DNA of 64,000 bases from Hydractinia symbiolongicarpus. Lineage: Eukaryota; Cnidaria; Hydrozoa; Anthoathecata; Hydractiniidae. The DNA lies in contig NC_079877.1 of assembly GCF_029227915.1 (NCBI RefSeq), positions 29,909,851-29,973,850 of the forward strand, written 5' to 3'. The translations under genes and the position numbers were made by a program. The first letter of the stretch is position 1. Each line of letters starts with the position of its first letter. Shown here piece after piece: positions 1 through 10,192 of the stretch. Below the pieces are notes generated by a model. The model did no database searches and was not told where the DNA came from. It saw nothing but the letters and a program-made list of their open reading frames with translations.

Positions 1-1
1 A

Positions 2-1336
2 AAGATCGACACACCAATTAGCACAAAGGACTATCGTCCAATCTCAGTACTGCCAGTATTGTCAAAAATCTACGAGAGAGTAATCTTATCTCAGTTATGT
101 GAATTCATCGAAAGTAATCAACTTTACAATGAAACACAATCCGGTTTTCGCAAAGGTCATACGACTACCACATTGATGCTTAAGCTTCGTGACGACATAA
201 AAAAAGCAATGGCGAAAAGTGAAGTGACACTCTCTATCCTCATCGATTACTCCAATGCTTTCGACACGATTGATCACAAAAATCTGCTGCTGAAACTACG
301 TGATATGAATTTTTCATTTCGTGCTTTAAAGATATTATCAAGTTATCTGAAAGATAGGAAACAATACGTTCAAATTGAAGACAAAATTTCATCTTTAAAA
401 TCATTGTTTTACGGTGTACCATAGGGTAGCATACTTGGCCCTGTCCTGTTTAACCTCTACGTCATCGAGTTATCAAATCAAATCAACTCCGCCAGTATCC
501 AATATGCTGATGATACAACATTATATAAACACTGCAAAGTCAGAGATCTATTTCAATCAATCAAAGATATGGAAAAGGATGTAGATAACCTTCTAGCTTG
601 GTCAAAAGAAAACAATCTCTTGTTCAACAGTGACAAGCTTAAGTTAATCATATTCCATTCTAAGCGACTTAGAGCATTTGATTCTGACCGAAGCTATCTT
701 TAACGTTGTGCTGGTATGTCAATCGAGCAGGAAGAAAATGTTAAGTTACTTGGCATTCAATTCGATCACAATCTATCATGGACCTGCCATATAAACAATG
801 TTATAAAATCCTCGCACTCAACACTACGTGCTCTACGAAAGTTTAGTCGTTTCACACCTTTCCATGTACGCAAAACCTTGGCGGAAACGTTGATCTTATC
901 AAGGATAAGTTACGGTAAGGTTGTCTTCTCGCAAATACCTGATTATCTGATATGTCGGCTACAAAAGATCCAAAACATGGCTGTTGGTTACGTTCTCCGC
1001 CGTTATGCTAATCTGCAAGAAGTCACGAATCTAAAATGGCTTCCCGTAAAAGAACATATTGAATTCAGTATAAGTAAACTTGTACACAAATCGAGAATTG
1101 ATAACAACCATCCAAGCTATCTAAACGTAGAGTTTGTTGTACCAACACAAAATTTGAGATCTTCTACGAAGGAGCCTCTTGTTAAAAATGTTGGAAATGG
1201 CACTTTTCAAAACCAAGCACGGTGTTACGATGAAATCCCGGATAGTATAAAAATTATTGAAACTCTAGAAAAATTTACTAAAGAAGCAAAACAGTTTTAT
1301 CTAAATAAGGCAGTCGCTAGAGTCTTGTCTGTTTGA
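2..1336 (+). pseudogene. Reverse transcriptase pseudogene of LINE copy 1
   Basis: One frame runs from the window edge to 1336 with two internal stops. Visible RT motifs in order: DYRPISVLPVLSK (fingers, about 29-67); QSGFRKGH; the catalytic block LIDYSNAFDTIDH; VP-stop-GSILGPVLFN, where the usual VPQG has TAG for Q (422-424); and the active site YADD at 503-514. A second in-frame stop, TAA, lies at 701-703. The 206-codon tail (716-1336) has the LGIQFDHNLSW and LSRISYG motifs of the C-terminal thumb of CR1/jockey-type elements. The role in a live element is to copy element RNA into DNA at the target site. With two stops and no endonuclease domain it is almost certainly dead. Family placement is by motif recall only. 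Confidence 0.85.
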
Positions 1337-1465
1337 ATTCTGTTCGCCGAAGTTTGGGTGCAAATATTCTATCGACCTGTTCATAATCTACCCTTACTCA
1401 TTTTCAGCTTGTGTTTACTTTTGCCTTTTCTCCTTTTGCGACTAGCCAAGTATATATATGAAATA

Positions 1466-1488
1466 TTTTTTTTTTTTTTTTTTTTTTT
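1466..1488 (+). repeat. Poly-T run in LINE 3' untranslated region
   Basis: Twenty-three consecutive T. The equivalent run in copy 2 (8201-8225) has 25 T, which accounts for the offset change from 6,735 to 6,737 bp between the two copies. This is ordinary homopolymer slippage. Confidence 0.9.
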
Positions 1489-1500
1489 CATAATTCAATT

Positions 1501-1966
1501 AGTTTATTTTATATTTTCTTACTTCCAAGGCCATTTATCGTTTTCTCTGGGTTTTTTTTTTTCTAGTTACTCCTATCTAGGTTGATTCCAATATCGTCTC
1601 TATTTATCTTGTCGATTCGAGTGTTTCAATTTCTTTCGAGCCTTTCAAGTTTATTTTTAATTTTGCTTTTCATCGCGGTTTTTATAATGTATATATATAA
1701 AAAGATAATATTTTTTTTGAACAATTATTTATTCTTTATTTATAGTTTATTTATATTTTCCTTACTTTCAAGGCCATTTATCGTTTTCTCTGCTTTTTGT
1801 CTAGTTACAATTTAGGTTGATTCCATATATCGTTTCTTATTTCTCGTCGATTCGAGCGTTTCAATTTGTTTCAAGCCTTTTCAGTTTTTCTCATCGCGGT
1901 TTTCTTTTTTATTTAATGTATATAAAAAAATTTATTTTTTGAACACTTATTTATTCTTAATCTATA
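1501..1966 (+). repeat. Two tandem ~240-bp modules in LINE 3' UTR, copy 1
   Basis: Module a (about 1501-1743) and module b (about 1744-1966) share the same ordered landmarks: 'aaggccatttatcg', 'aggttgattcca', 'gtcgattcgag', 'gtttcaattt', 'catcgcggttt', 'aatgtatata' and 'ttatttattctt'. They differ by substitutions and small T-run indels. The coding-like frames here are low-complexity (F/L/S-rich) and spurious. Confidence 0.8.
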
Positions 1967-2041
1967 ATTTTTTTTCATTTTTATATTTCATTTTAGGGAG
2001 AAGAACAATTTTGTACAAAATTGAACCCAAATAAATGTTAA

Positions 2042-2061
2042 TAAGAATAATAATAATAATA
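2042..2061 (+). repeat. (TAA)n 3' tail of LINE copy 1
   Basis: Short TAA/AAT microsatellite directly before resumption of array spacer. It marks the element's 3' end. I see no clear target-site duplication. Confidence 0.75.
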
Positions 2062-2314
2062 CAGTCATGTTCAACATTTTTCCTGATAATTGCATAATTT
2101 TTACCATTTTACTCACAAGAGTATAATTTTCAGCGTTTCATTATTGTACCCACGCAATGTGAACTTGTCAAAGTTTACTTGTCAAGGGACAGACTTAGGA
2201 CTTCGGATCTTAGGTTAATTGGTTAGAGCAAAAACCTTCCTGCTAAGGTCAGAATAAGCCATTTTTGGTTTACTTGAACTTTTTTGGGACGGGGATTTTA
2301 TATCTTAAAAAGAA

Positions 2315-2396
2315 GGCAGGATGGCCGAGCGGTCTAACGCGCTGGTTTTAGGCACCAGTCACTTCGGTGTCGCGAGTTCGAATCTCGCTCCTGTCA
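2315..2396 (+). tRNA. tRNA-Leu-TAG: tRNA-Leu (UAG), D-stem mismatch
   Basis: Full cloverleaf: acceptor GGCAGGA/TCCTGTC, D stem, anticodon stem CTGGT/ACCAG with loop TTTAGGC (anticodon TAG, reading CUA/CUN), variable arm with TTCG loop, T arm GCGAG/CTCGC, A73. One D-stem pair is lost (G23 to C) and the variable arm has a G-to-T change. No oligo-T lies directly 3'; the first T run is about 40 nt on. Confidence 0.75.
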
Positions 2397-2781
2397 ACTA
2401 ATCATACATGTCTGAAAAGTACGTCGGACAAACGATTTTATTTCCGCTTAACTATTTTGCCTAGAAAAATCCGCGAACGTTTAAAAAGGATGTATCACAA
2501 GTTTCGCTTGCATGCAGGACGGGATCGCTAAAACTGCTTGACTGTGCAGGTATTTCCGCCCACAATCAGGCAAAACTCTCTTAATAGATAAAAAGTCACG
2601 GGACGAATACACTTGCAATGGAATGTGCAGAGCTGGTTGGGTATCAACGTATTATTTTGCGTCACTTACTTATTTGAATTTTTCATACATTTCTGTCATT
2701 TTTGCATGTCATCTAGTGCTTAAATACGCGTAAATACTATTTTCTCTGCACGCTCGTCGACATTATGTATTTGAAAAACCG

Positions 2782-2863
2782 GGCAGGATGGCCGAGCGGT
2801 CTAAGGCGCTGGTTTAAGGCACCAGTCACTTCGGTGGCGCGAGTTCGAATCTCGCTCCTGTCA
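2782..2863 (+). tRNA. tRNA-Leu-TAG/AAG: tRNA-Leu (AAG), consensus
   Basis: Exact array consensus for the AAG slot: identical to the UAG consensus except A at position 34 (loop TTAAGGC). A34 would be edited to inosine in eukaryotes to read CUU, CUC and CUA. A box TGGCCGAGCGG and B box GTTCGAATC are intact, and a T6 terminator follows immediately. Best-supported functional gene of the first segment. Confidence 0.92.
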
Positions 2864-2869
2864 TTTTTT
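2864..2869 (+). terminator. Pol III oligo-T terminator (T6)
   Basis: Six T starting one base after A73 of the AAG-slot gene, the expected place for an RNA polymerase III terminator. Confidence 0.8.
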
Positions 2870-3373
2870 ATCGCATGACCGGAAATGTCCTCGGACAGAT
2901 AATATTGATTACACTTAAAAACTTCGTCCCCAGAAAGACGCAAATTTAAAAAAAGTATAATCAACAAGTCTTTGTCACATTGGGGAAATGTGTCACTTGT
3001 ACCACTTGATTTTGCGGAAAATTTCGTTTATTTTTTAAAACAGAGATCTAAAGCGTTTAAACGACAGGAGATTTGGATTTACAGCTTGTTAAGAGCGATA
3101 GTCCGAATGAAACGTTCTTACAGTCATGTTCAACATTTTTCTTGATAATTGCTTAATTTTTAACATTCAACCCACAAGAGTATAATTTTCGGCGTTTCAT
3201 TATTGTACCCACGCAATGTGAACTTGTCAAAGCTTACTTGTCAAGGGACAGACTTAGGACTTCGGATCTTAGGTTAATTAGTTAGAGCAAAACCCTTCCT
3301 GCTAATGTCAGAATAAGCCATTTTTGGTTTAATTGAACTGTTTTGGGACGGGGATTTTATATCTTAAAAATAA

Positions 3374-3455
3374 GGCAGGATGGCCGAGCGGTCTAAGGCG
3401 CTGGTTTTAGGTACCAGTCACTTCGGTGGCACGAGTTCGAATCTCGCACCTGTCA
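3374..3455 (+). tRNA. tRNA-Leu-TAG: tRNA-Leu (UAG), weakened acceptor and T stem
   Basis: Anticodon TAG. Three departures from consensus: C38 to T in the loop, G49 to A (A-C mismatch in the T stem), and T66 to A (A7-A66 mismatch). May be impaired. Confidence 0.55.
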
Positions 3456-3840
3456 ACTAATCATACATGTCTGAAAAGTACGTCGGACAAACGTTTTTAT
3501 TTCCGCTTAACTATTTTGCCTAGAAAAATCCGCGAACGTTTAAAAAGGATGTATCACAAGTTTCGCTTGCATGCAGGACGATGTCGCTAAAACTGCTTGA
3601 CTGTGCAGGTATTTCCGCCCACAATCAGGCAAAACTCTCTAAATAGATAAAAAGTCACGGGACGAATACACTTGCAATGGAATGTGCAGAGCTGGTTGGG
3701 TATCAACGTATTATTTTGCGTCACTTACTTATTTGAATTTTTCATACATTTCTGTCATTTTTGCATGTCATCTAGTGCTTAAATACGCGTAAATACTATT
3801 TTCTCTGCACGCTCGTCGACATTATGTATTTGAAAAACCG

Positions 3841-3922
3841 GGCAGGATGGCCGAGCGGTCTAAGGCGCTGGTTTAAGGCACCAGTCACTTCGGTGGCGCG
3901 AGTTTGAATCTCGCTCCTGTCA
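3841..3922 (+). tRNA. tRNA-Leu-AAG: tRNA-Leu (AAG), B-box variant
   Basis: Consensus except T-loop TTTGAAT, which breaks the invariant C of the B box (GTTTGAATC). A T6 tract follows. Fold intact; transcription may be reduced. Confidence 0.7.
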
Positions 3923-3928
3923 TTTTTT
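3923..3928 (+). terminator. Pol III oligo-T terminator (T6)
   Basis: Six T directly after the discriminator base of the AAG-slot gene. Confidence 0.75.
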
Positions 3929-4432
3929 ATCGCATAACCGGAAATGTCCTCGGACAGAGAATATTGATTACGCTTAAAAACTTCGTCCCCAGAAAGACGC
4001 AAATTTAAAAAAAGTATAATCAACAAGTCTTTGTCGCATTGGGGAAAAAAGTCACTTGTACCACTTGATTTTGCGGAAAATTTCGTTTATTTTTCGAAAC
4101 AGAGATCTAAAGCGTTTAAACGACAGGAGATTTGGATTTACAGCTTGTTAAGAGCGATAGTCCGAATGAAACGTTCTTACAGTCATGTTCAATATTTTTC
4201 TTGATAATTGCATAATTTTTAACATTTTACTCACAAGAGTATAATTTTCGGCGTTTCATTATTGTACCCACGCAATGTGAACTTGTCAAAGTTTACTTGT
4301 CAAGGGACAGACTTAAGACTTCGAATCTTATGTTAATTGGTTAGCGCAAAAACCTTCCTGCTAATGTCAGCATAAGCCATTTTTGGTTTACTTGAACTTT
4401 TTTTGGACGGGGACTTTATATCTTAAAAAGTA

Positions 4433-4514
4433 GGCAGGATGGCCGAGCGGTCTAAGGCGCTGGTTTTAGGCACCAGTCACTTTGGTGGCGCGAGTTCGAA
4501 TCTCGCTCCTGTCA
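4433..4514 (+). tRNA. tRNA-Leu-TAG: tRNA-Leu (UAG)
   Basis: Consensus except variable-arm loop TTTG for TTCG. All stems pair and both internal promoter boxes are intact. Confidence 0.87.
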
Positions 4515-4899
4515 ACTAATCATACATGTCTGAAAATTACGTCGGACAAACATTTTTATTTTCGCTTAACTATTTTGCCTAGAAAAATGCGCGAACGTTT
4601 AAAAGGGATGTATCACAAGTTTCGCTTGCATGCAGGACGGGATCGCTAAAACTGCTTGACTGTGCAGGTATTTTCGCCCACAATCAGGCAAAACTCTCTA
4701 AAATGATAAAAAGTCACGGGACGAATACACTTGCCATGGAATGTGCAGAGCTGGTTGGGTATCAACGTATTATTTTGCGTCACTTAATTATTTGAATTTT
4801 TCATACATTTCTGTCATTTTTGCATGTCATCTAGTGCTTAAATACGCGTAAATACTATTTTCTCCGCACGCTCGTCGACATTATGTATTTGAAAAATCG

Positions 4900-4981
4900 G
4901 GCAGAATGGCCGGGCGGTCTAAGGCGCTGGTTTAAGGCACCAGTCACTTCGGTGGCGCGAGTTTGAATCTCGCTCCTGTCA
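4900..4981 (+). tRNA. tRNA-Leu (AAG), decayed
   Basis: G6 to A gives an A-C acceptor mismatch, A14 (conserved, inside the A box) is G, and the T-loop is TTTGAAT. Anticodon is still AAG. Probably a weak gene or early pseudogene, though a T4 tract follows. Confidence 0.5.
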
Positions 4982-4983
4982 TC

Positions 4984-4987
4984 TTTT
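4984..4987 (+). terminator. Pol III oligo-T terminator (T4)
   Basis: Four T three bases after the AAG-slot gene; intermediate between the T6 of early units and the 'tcttatatcg' of later ones. Confidence 0.55.
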
Positions 4988-5491
4988 AACGCATGACCGG
5001 AAATGTCCTCGGACAGAGAATATTGATTACGCTTAAAAACTTCGTCCCCAGAAAGACGCAAATTTAAAAAAAGTATAATCAACAAGTCTTTGTCGCATTG
5101 GGGAAAAGTGTCACTTGTACCACTTGATTTTGTGGAAAATTTCGTTTATTTTTCGAAACAGAGATCTAAAGCGTTTAAACGACAGGAGATTTGGATTTAC
5201 AGCTTGTTAAGAGCGATAGTCCGAATGAAACGTTCTTACAGTCATGTTCAATATTTTTCTTGATAATTGCATAATTTTTAACATTTTACTCACAAGAGTA
5301 TAATTTTCGGCGTTTCATTATTGTACCCACGCAATGTGAACTTGTCAAAGTTTACTTGTCAAGGGACAGACTTAAGACTTCGAATCTTATGTTAATTGGT
5401 TAGAGCAAAAACCTTCCTGCTAATGTCAGCATAAGCCATTTTTGGTTTACTTGAACTTTTTTTGGACGGGGACTTTATATCTTAAAAAGTA

Positions 5492-5573
5492 GGCAGGATG
5501 GCCGAGCGGTCTAAGGCGCTGGTTTTAGGCACCAGTCACTTTGGTGGCGCGAGTTCGAATCTCGCTCCTGTCA
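5492..5573 (+). tRNA. tRNA-Leu-TAG: tRNA-Leu (UAG)
   Basis: Consensus except TTTG in the variable-arm loop, as in the gene at 4433. Confidence 0.87.
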
Positions 5574-5958
5574 ACTAATCCTACATGTCTGAAAATTACG
5601 TCGGACAAACGTTTTTATTTCCGCTTAACTATTTTGCCTAGAAAAATCCGCGAACGTTTAAAAAGGATGTATCACAAGTTTCGCTTGCATGCAGGACGGG
5701 ATCGCTAAAACTGCTTGACTGTGCAGGTATTTCCGCCCACAATCAGGCAAAACTCTCTAAAATGATAAAAAGTCACGGGACGAATACACTTGCCATGGAA
5801 TGTGCAGAGCTGGTTGGGTATCAACGTATTATTTTGCGTCACTTACTTATTTGAATTTTTCATACATTTCTGTCATTTTTGCATGTCATCTAGTGCTTAA
5901 ATACGCGTAAATACTATTTTCTCTGCACGCTCGTCGACATTATGTATTTGAAAAACCG

Positions 5959-6040
5959 GGCAGGATGGTCGAGCGGTCTAAGGCGCTGGTTTGAGGCACC
6001 AGTCACTTCGGTGGCGCGAGTTCGAATCTCGCTCCTGTCA
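5959..6040 (+). tRNA. tRNA-Leu-GAG: tRNA-Leu with GAG anticodon
   Basis: Sits in an AAG slot but the loop is TTGAGGC, so position 34 is G and the anticodon is GAG. The only other change is C11 to T, which still pairs with G24 as a wobble. Acceptor, anticodon, variable and T arms are consensus and a T4 tract follows. GAG leucine tRNAs are rarely used in eukaryotes, which read CUC with inosine-34. Confidence 0.75.
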
Positions 6041-6042
6041 TC

Positions 6043-6046
6043 TTTT
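6043..6046 (+). terminator. Pol III oligo-T terminator (T4)
   Basis: Four T shortly after the GAG-anticodon tRNA. Confidence 0.55.
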
Positions 6047-6295
6047 ATCGCATGACCGGAAATGTCCTCGGACAGAGAATATTGATTACGCTTAAAAACT
6101 TCTTCCCCAGAAAGACGCAAATTTAAAAAAAGTATAATCAACAAGTCTTTGTCGCATTTGGGAAAAATATCACTTGTACCACTTGATTTGGCGGCAAATT
6201 TTGTTTATTTTTCGAAACAGAGATCTAAAGCGTTTAAACGACAGGAGATTTGGATTTACAGCTTGTTAAGAGCGATAGTCCGAATGAAACGGTCT

Positions 6296-8071
6296 TTGAA
6301 GGAAATAAAAAACTCGTTCTTCAAGAAATCGTTATCGTCAAAGGATCAAAAATCTGTCTGGAATACTATTCATCGTATTCTGAGCAATCAAAAAACACGA
6401 ATCAAACACGATCCTTCAGAAATGAATGAATATTTTAGCAATCTAGCAGCAAACCTAACTGGGAAATCAAACGTCGAGTCTACATTACCAGATGTTATCA
6501 AAACTACTGAAAACGAACAATCGTTCAAAATTCAACATACTACTTACAATGAAATAAATAAAATACTAAAAAACCTCAAGAATGACTGCTCCAGTGGTCA
6601 TGACAATATTCCAATACGATTTATCAAGCCAGTATCAGAATTCATAACATCCCCTCTGGTCCATATTATTAACAATTGCATCAACAAAGAAATATTTCCC
6701 CAGCAATGGAAGATTGCTCGTGTTTGCCCAATACCAAAGATCGACACACCAATTAGCACAAAGGACTATCGTCCAATCTCAGTACTGCCAGTATTGTCAA
6801 AAATCTACGAGAGAGTAATCTTATCTCAGTTATGTGAATTCATCGAAAGTAATCAACTTTACAATGAAACACAATCCGGTTTTCGCAAAGGTCATACGAC
6901 TACCACATTGATGCTTAAGCTTCGTGACGACATAAAAAAAGCAATGGCGAAAAGTGAAGTGACACTCTCTATCCTCATCGATTACTCCAATGCTTTCGAC
7001 ACGATTGATCACAAAAATCTGCTGCTGAAACTACGTGATATGAATTTTTCATTTCGTGCTTTAAAGATATTATCAAGTTATCTGAAAGATAGGAAACAAT
7101 ACGTTCAAATTGAAGACAAAATTTCATCTTTAAAATCATTGTTTTACGGTGTACCATAGGGTAGCATACTTGGCCCTGTCCTGTTTAACCTCTACGTCAT
7201 CGAGTTATCAAATCAAATCAACTCCGCCAGTATCCAATATGCTGATGATACAACATTATATAAACACTGCAAAGTCAGAGATCTATTTCAATCAATCAAA
7301 GATATGGAAAAGGATGTAGATAACCTTCTAGCTTGGTCAAAAGAAAACAATCTCTTGTTCAACAGTGACAAGCTTAAGTTAATCATATTCCATTCTAAGC
7401 GACTTAGAGCATTTGATTCTGACCGAAGCTATCTTTAACGTTGTGCTGGTATGTCAATCGAGCAGGAAGAAAATGTTAAGTTACTTGGCATTCAATTCGA
7501 TCACAATCTATCATGGACCTGCCATATAAACAATGTTATAAAATCCTCGCACTCAACACTACGTGCTCTACGAAAGTTTAGTCGTTTCACACCTTTCCAT
7601 GTACGCAAAACCTTGGCGGAAACGTTGATCTTATCAAGGATAAGTTACGGTAAGGTTGTCTTCTCGCAAATACCTGATTATCTGATATGTCGGCTACAAA
7701 AGATCCAAAACATGGCTGTTGGTTACGTTCTCCGCCGTTATGCTAATCTGCAAGAAGTCACGAATCTAAAATGGCTTCCCGTAAAAGAACATATTGAATT
7801 CAGTATAAGTAAACTTGTACACAAATCGAGAATTGATAACAACCATCCAAGCTATCTAAACGTAGAGTTTGTTGTACCAACACGAAATTTGAGATCTTCT
7901 ACGAAGGAGCCTCTTGTTAAAAATGTTGGAAATGGCACTTTTCAAAACCAAGCACGGTGTTACGATGAAATCCCGGATAGTATAAAAATTATTGAAACTC
8001 TAGAAAAATTTACTAAAGAAGCAAAACAGTTTTATCTAAATAAGGCAGTCGCTAGAGTCTTGTCTGTTTGA
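6296..8071 (+). pseudogene. Reverse transcriptase pseudogene of LINE copy 2
   Basis: The open frame enters from array spacer (the start at 6149 lies in the repeat and is spurious) and becomes LINE coding at about 6296. It begins with the linker region before RT (VWNTIHRILSNQK; CSSGHDNIPIRFIKP), then ARVCPIPK, DYRPISVLPVLSK, QSGFRKGH and LIDYSNAFDTIDH, with an in-frame TAG at 7157-7159 replacing Q of VPQG. YADD follows at 7238-7249, a second in-frame TAA at 7436-7438, then the C-terminal region to the stop at 8069-8071. Both stops are shared with copy 1, so they predate the duplication. The frame is otherwise preserved with no frameshift, suggesting fairly recent death. Similar in style to CR1/jockey-clade enzymes. 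Confidence 0.87.
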
Positions 8072-8200
8072 ATTCTGTTCGCCGAAGTTTGGGTGCAAAT
8101 ATTCTATCGACCTGTTCATAATCTACCCTTACTCATTTTCAGCTTGTGTTTACTTTTGCCTTTTCTCCTTTTGCGACTAGCCAAGTATATATATGAAATA

Positions 8201-8225
8201 TTTTTTTTTTTTTTTTTTTTTTTTT
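8201..8225 (+). repeat. Poly-T run in LINE copy 2
   Basis: Twenty-five T, two longer than in copy 1. Confidence 0.9.
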
Positions 8226-8237
8226 CATAATTCAATT

Positions 8238-8703
8238 AGTTTATTTTATATTTTCTTACTTCCAAGGCCATTTATCGTTTTCTCTGGGTTTTTTTTTTTC
8301 TAGTTACTCCTATCTAGGTTGATTCCAATATCGTCTCTATTTATCTTGTCGATTCGAGTGTTTCAATTTCTTTCGAGCCTTTCAAGTTTATTTTTAATTT
8401 TGCTTTTCATCGCGGTTTTTATAATGTATATATATAAAAAGATAATATTTTTTTTGAACAATTATTTATTCTTTATTTATAGTTTATTTATATTTTCCTT
8501 ACTTTCAAGGCCATTTATCGTTTTCTCTGCTTTTTGTCTAGTTACAATTTAGGTTGATTCCATATATCGTTTCTTATTTCTCGTCGATTCGAGCGTTTCA
8601 ATTTCTTTCAAGCCTTTTCAGTTTTTCTCATCGCGGTTTTCTTTTTTATTTAATGTATATAAAAAAATTTATTTTTTGAACACTTATTTATTCTTAATCT
8701 ATA
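8238..8703 (+). repeat. Two tandem ~240-bp modules in LINE 3' UTR, copy 2
   Basis: Same two-module arrangement as 1501-1966, so the module duplication is older than the segmental duplication. Confidence 0.8.
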
Positions 8704-8778
8704 ATTTTTTTTCATTTTTATATTTCATTTTAGGGAGAAGAACAATTTTGTACAAAATTGAACCCAAATAAATGTTAA

Positions 8779-8798
8779 TAAGAATAATAATAATAATA
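8779..8798 (+). repeat. (TAA)n 3' tail of LINE copy 2
   Basis: TAA/AAT microsatellite immediately before resumed array spacer. Confidence 0.75.
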
Positions 8799-9051
8799 CA
8801 GTCATGTTCAACATTTTTCCTGATAATTGCATAATTTTTACCATTTTACTCACAAGAGTATAATTTTCAGCGTTTCATTATTGTACCCACGCAATGTGAA
8901 CTTGTCAAAGTTTACTTGTCAAGGGACAGACTTAGGACTTCGGATCTTAGGTTAATTGGTTAGAGCAAAAACCTTCCTGCTAAGGTCAGAATAAGCCATT
9001 TTTGGTTTACTTGAACTTTTTTGGGACGGGGATTTTATATCTTAAAAAGAA

Positions 9052-9133
9052 GGCAGGATGGCCGAGCGGTCTAACGCGCTGGTTTTAGGCACCAGTCACT
9101 TCGGTGTCGCGAGTTCGAATCTCGCTCCTGTCA
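9052..9133 (+). tRNA. tRNA-Leu-TAG: tRNA-Leu (UAG), D-stem mismatch
   Basis: Duplicate of the gene at 2315 with the same C23 mismatch and variable-arm change. Confidence 0.75.
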
Positions 9134-9518
9134 ACTAATCATACATGTCTGAAAAGTACGTCGGACAAACGATTTTATTTCCGCTTAACTATTTTGCCTA
9201 GAAAAATCCGCGAACGTTTAAAAAGGATGTATCACAAGTTTCGCTTGCATGCAGGACGGGATCGCTAAAACTGCTTGACTGTGCAGGTATTTCCGCCCAC
9301 AATCAGGCAAAACTCTCTTAATAGATAAAAAGTCACGGGACGAATACACTTGCAATGGAATGTGCAGAGCTGGTTGGGTATCAACGTATTATTTTGCGTC
9401 ACTTACTTATTTGAATTTTTCATACATTTCTGTCATTTTTGCATGTCATCTAGTGCTTAAATACGCGTAAATACTATTTTCTCTGCACGCTCGTCGACAT
9501 TATGTATTTGAAAAACCG

Positions 9519-9600
9519 GGCAGGATGGCCGAGCGGTCTAAGGCGCTGGTTTAAGGCACCAGTCACTTCGGTGGCGCGAGTTCGAATCTCGCTCCTGTCA
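9519..9600 (+). tRNA. tRNA-Leu-AAG: tRNA-Leu (AAG), consensus
   Basis: Exact consensus with a T6 terminator directly after; duplicate of 2782. Confidence 0.92.
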
Positions 9601-9606
9601 TTTTTT
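9601..9606 (+). terminator. Pol III oligo-T terminator (T6)
   Basis: Six T directly 3' of the AAG-slot gene. Confidence 0.8.
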
Positions 9607-10110
9607 ATCGCATGACCGGAAATGTCCTCGGACAGATAATATTGATTACGCTTAAAAACTTCGTCCCCAGAAAGACGCAAATTTAAAAAAAGTATAATCA
9701 ACAAGTCTTTGTCACATTGGGGAAATGTGTCACTTGTACCACTTGATTTTGCGGAAAATTTCGTTTATTTTTTAAAACAGAGATCTAAAGCGTTTAAACG
9801 ACAGGAGATTTGGATTTACAGCTTGTTAAGAGCGATAGTCCGAATGAAACGTTCTTACAGTCATGTTCAACATTTTTCTTGATAATTGCTTAATTTTTAA
9901 CATTCAACCCACAAGAGTATAATTTTCGGCGTTTCATTATTGTACCCACGCAATGTGAACTTGTCAAAGCTTACTTTTCAAGGGACAGACTTAGGACTTC
10001 GGATCTTAGGTTAATTAGTTAGAGCAAAACCCTTCCTGCTAATGTCAGAATAAGCCATTTTTGGTTTAATTGAACTGTTTTGGGACGGGGATTTTATATC
10101 TTAAAAATAA

Positions 10111-10192
10111 GGCAGGATGGCCGAGCGGTCTAAGGCGCTGGTTTTAGGTACCAGTCACTTCGGTGGCACGAGTTCGAATCTCGCACCTGTCA
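10111..10192 (+). tRNA. tRNA-Leu-TAG: tRNA-Leu (UAG), weakened acceptor and T stem
   Basis: Duplicate of 3374 with the same A49 and A66 mismatches. Confidence 0.55.

Larger units (their letters stand above)
1..2061 (+). mobile_element. LINE (non-LTR retrotransposon) 3' part, copy 1
   Basis: The left window edge cuts this copy inside the reverse transcriptase region. It continues through the RT C-terminus (stop at 1334-1336), a T-rich 3' untranslated region with a 23-T run and a duplicated module, an AATAAA at 2030-2035, and a short (TAA)n tail. It then joins array spacer at 'acagtcatg'. A TAA-type microsatellite tail and absence of LTRs fit a non-LTR element. Apart from a few substitutions and poly-T length it matches 6736-8798, so it is a duplicate of that insertion, not an independent one. 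Confidence 0.85.
1..4077 (+). repeat. Left copy of ~6.74-kb segmental duplication
   Basis: Positions 1-4077 match 6736-10814 almost base for base (offset 6,735, then 6,737 after the poly-T). They cover the LINE and two following array units. The full period is one LINE (about 2.5 kb) plus four 1,059-bp units. Similarity ends near 4077/10814, where 'gcggaaaatttcg' versus 'gcggaacatttcg' starts a different spacer variant. Confidence 0.85.
2062..6296 (+). repeat. tRNA-Leu tandem array, segment 1 (4 units)
   Basis: Four 1,059-bp units with UAG slots at 2315, 3374, 4433 and 5492 and AAG slots at 2782, 3841, 4900 and 5959. Spacers hold no recognisable protein gene. AAG slots here keep oligo-T tracts just 3' of the gene, unlike most later units. 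The last unit is interrupted by the LINE 256 bp after its AAG slot. Confidence 0.95.
6297..8798 (+). mobile_element. LINE (non-LTR retrotransposon), 5'-truncated, copy 2
   Basis: About 2.5 kb of non-array DNA splits a spacer between 'gaaacggtctt' and 'cagtcatgttc', which adjoin in intact units. It starts inside the coding region upstream of the RT domain, with no endonuclease visible, and ends in a (TAA)n tail. This is the usual 5'-truncated product of target-primed reverse transcription. It lies 256 bp after one tRNA and 253 bp before the next, same strand, so it misses the tRNA genes. No clear target-site duplication is seen. Confidence 0.88.

Noticed and set aside
1358-1815. F/L/S-rich frames in the LINE 3' UTR (also 8319-8552)
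   Set aside because: Low-complexity T-rich DNA with no motif; frame broken by T-run length changes.
2737-2967. Repeated antisense frame of about 76 codons (also at 3796, 4855, 5914, 9474, 10533)
   Set aside because: It reads backwards through the AAG-slot tRNA and its flanks; the open frame is a by-product of repeat identity and disappears in later units.
6149-6295. N-terminal 49 codons fused to the LINE reverse transcriptase frame
   Set aside because: This part is array spacer read in frame with the LINE by chance at the insertion junction.
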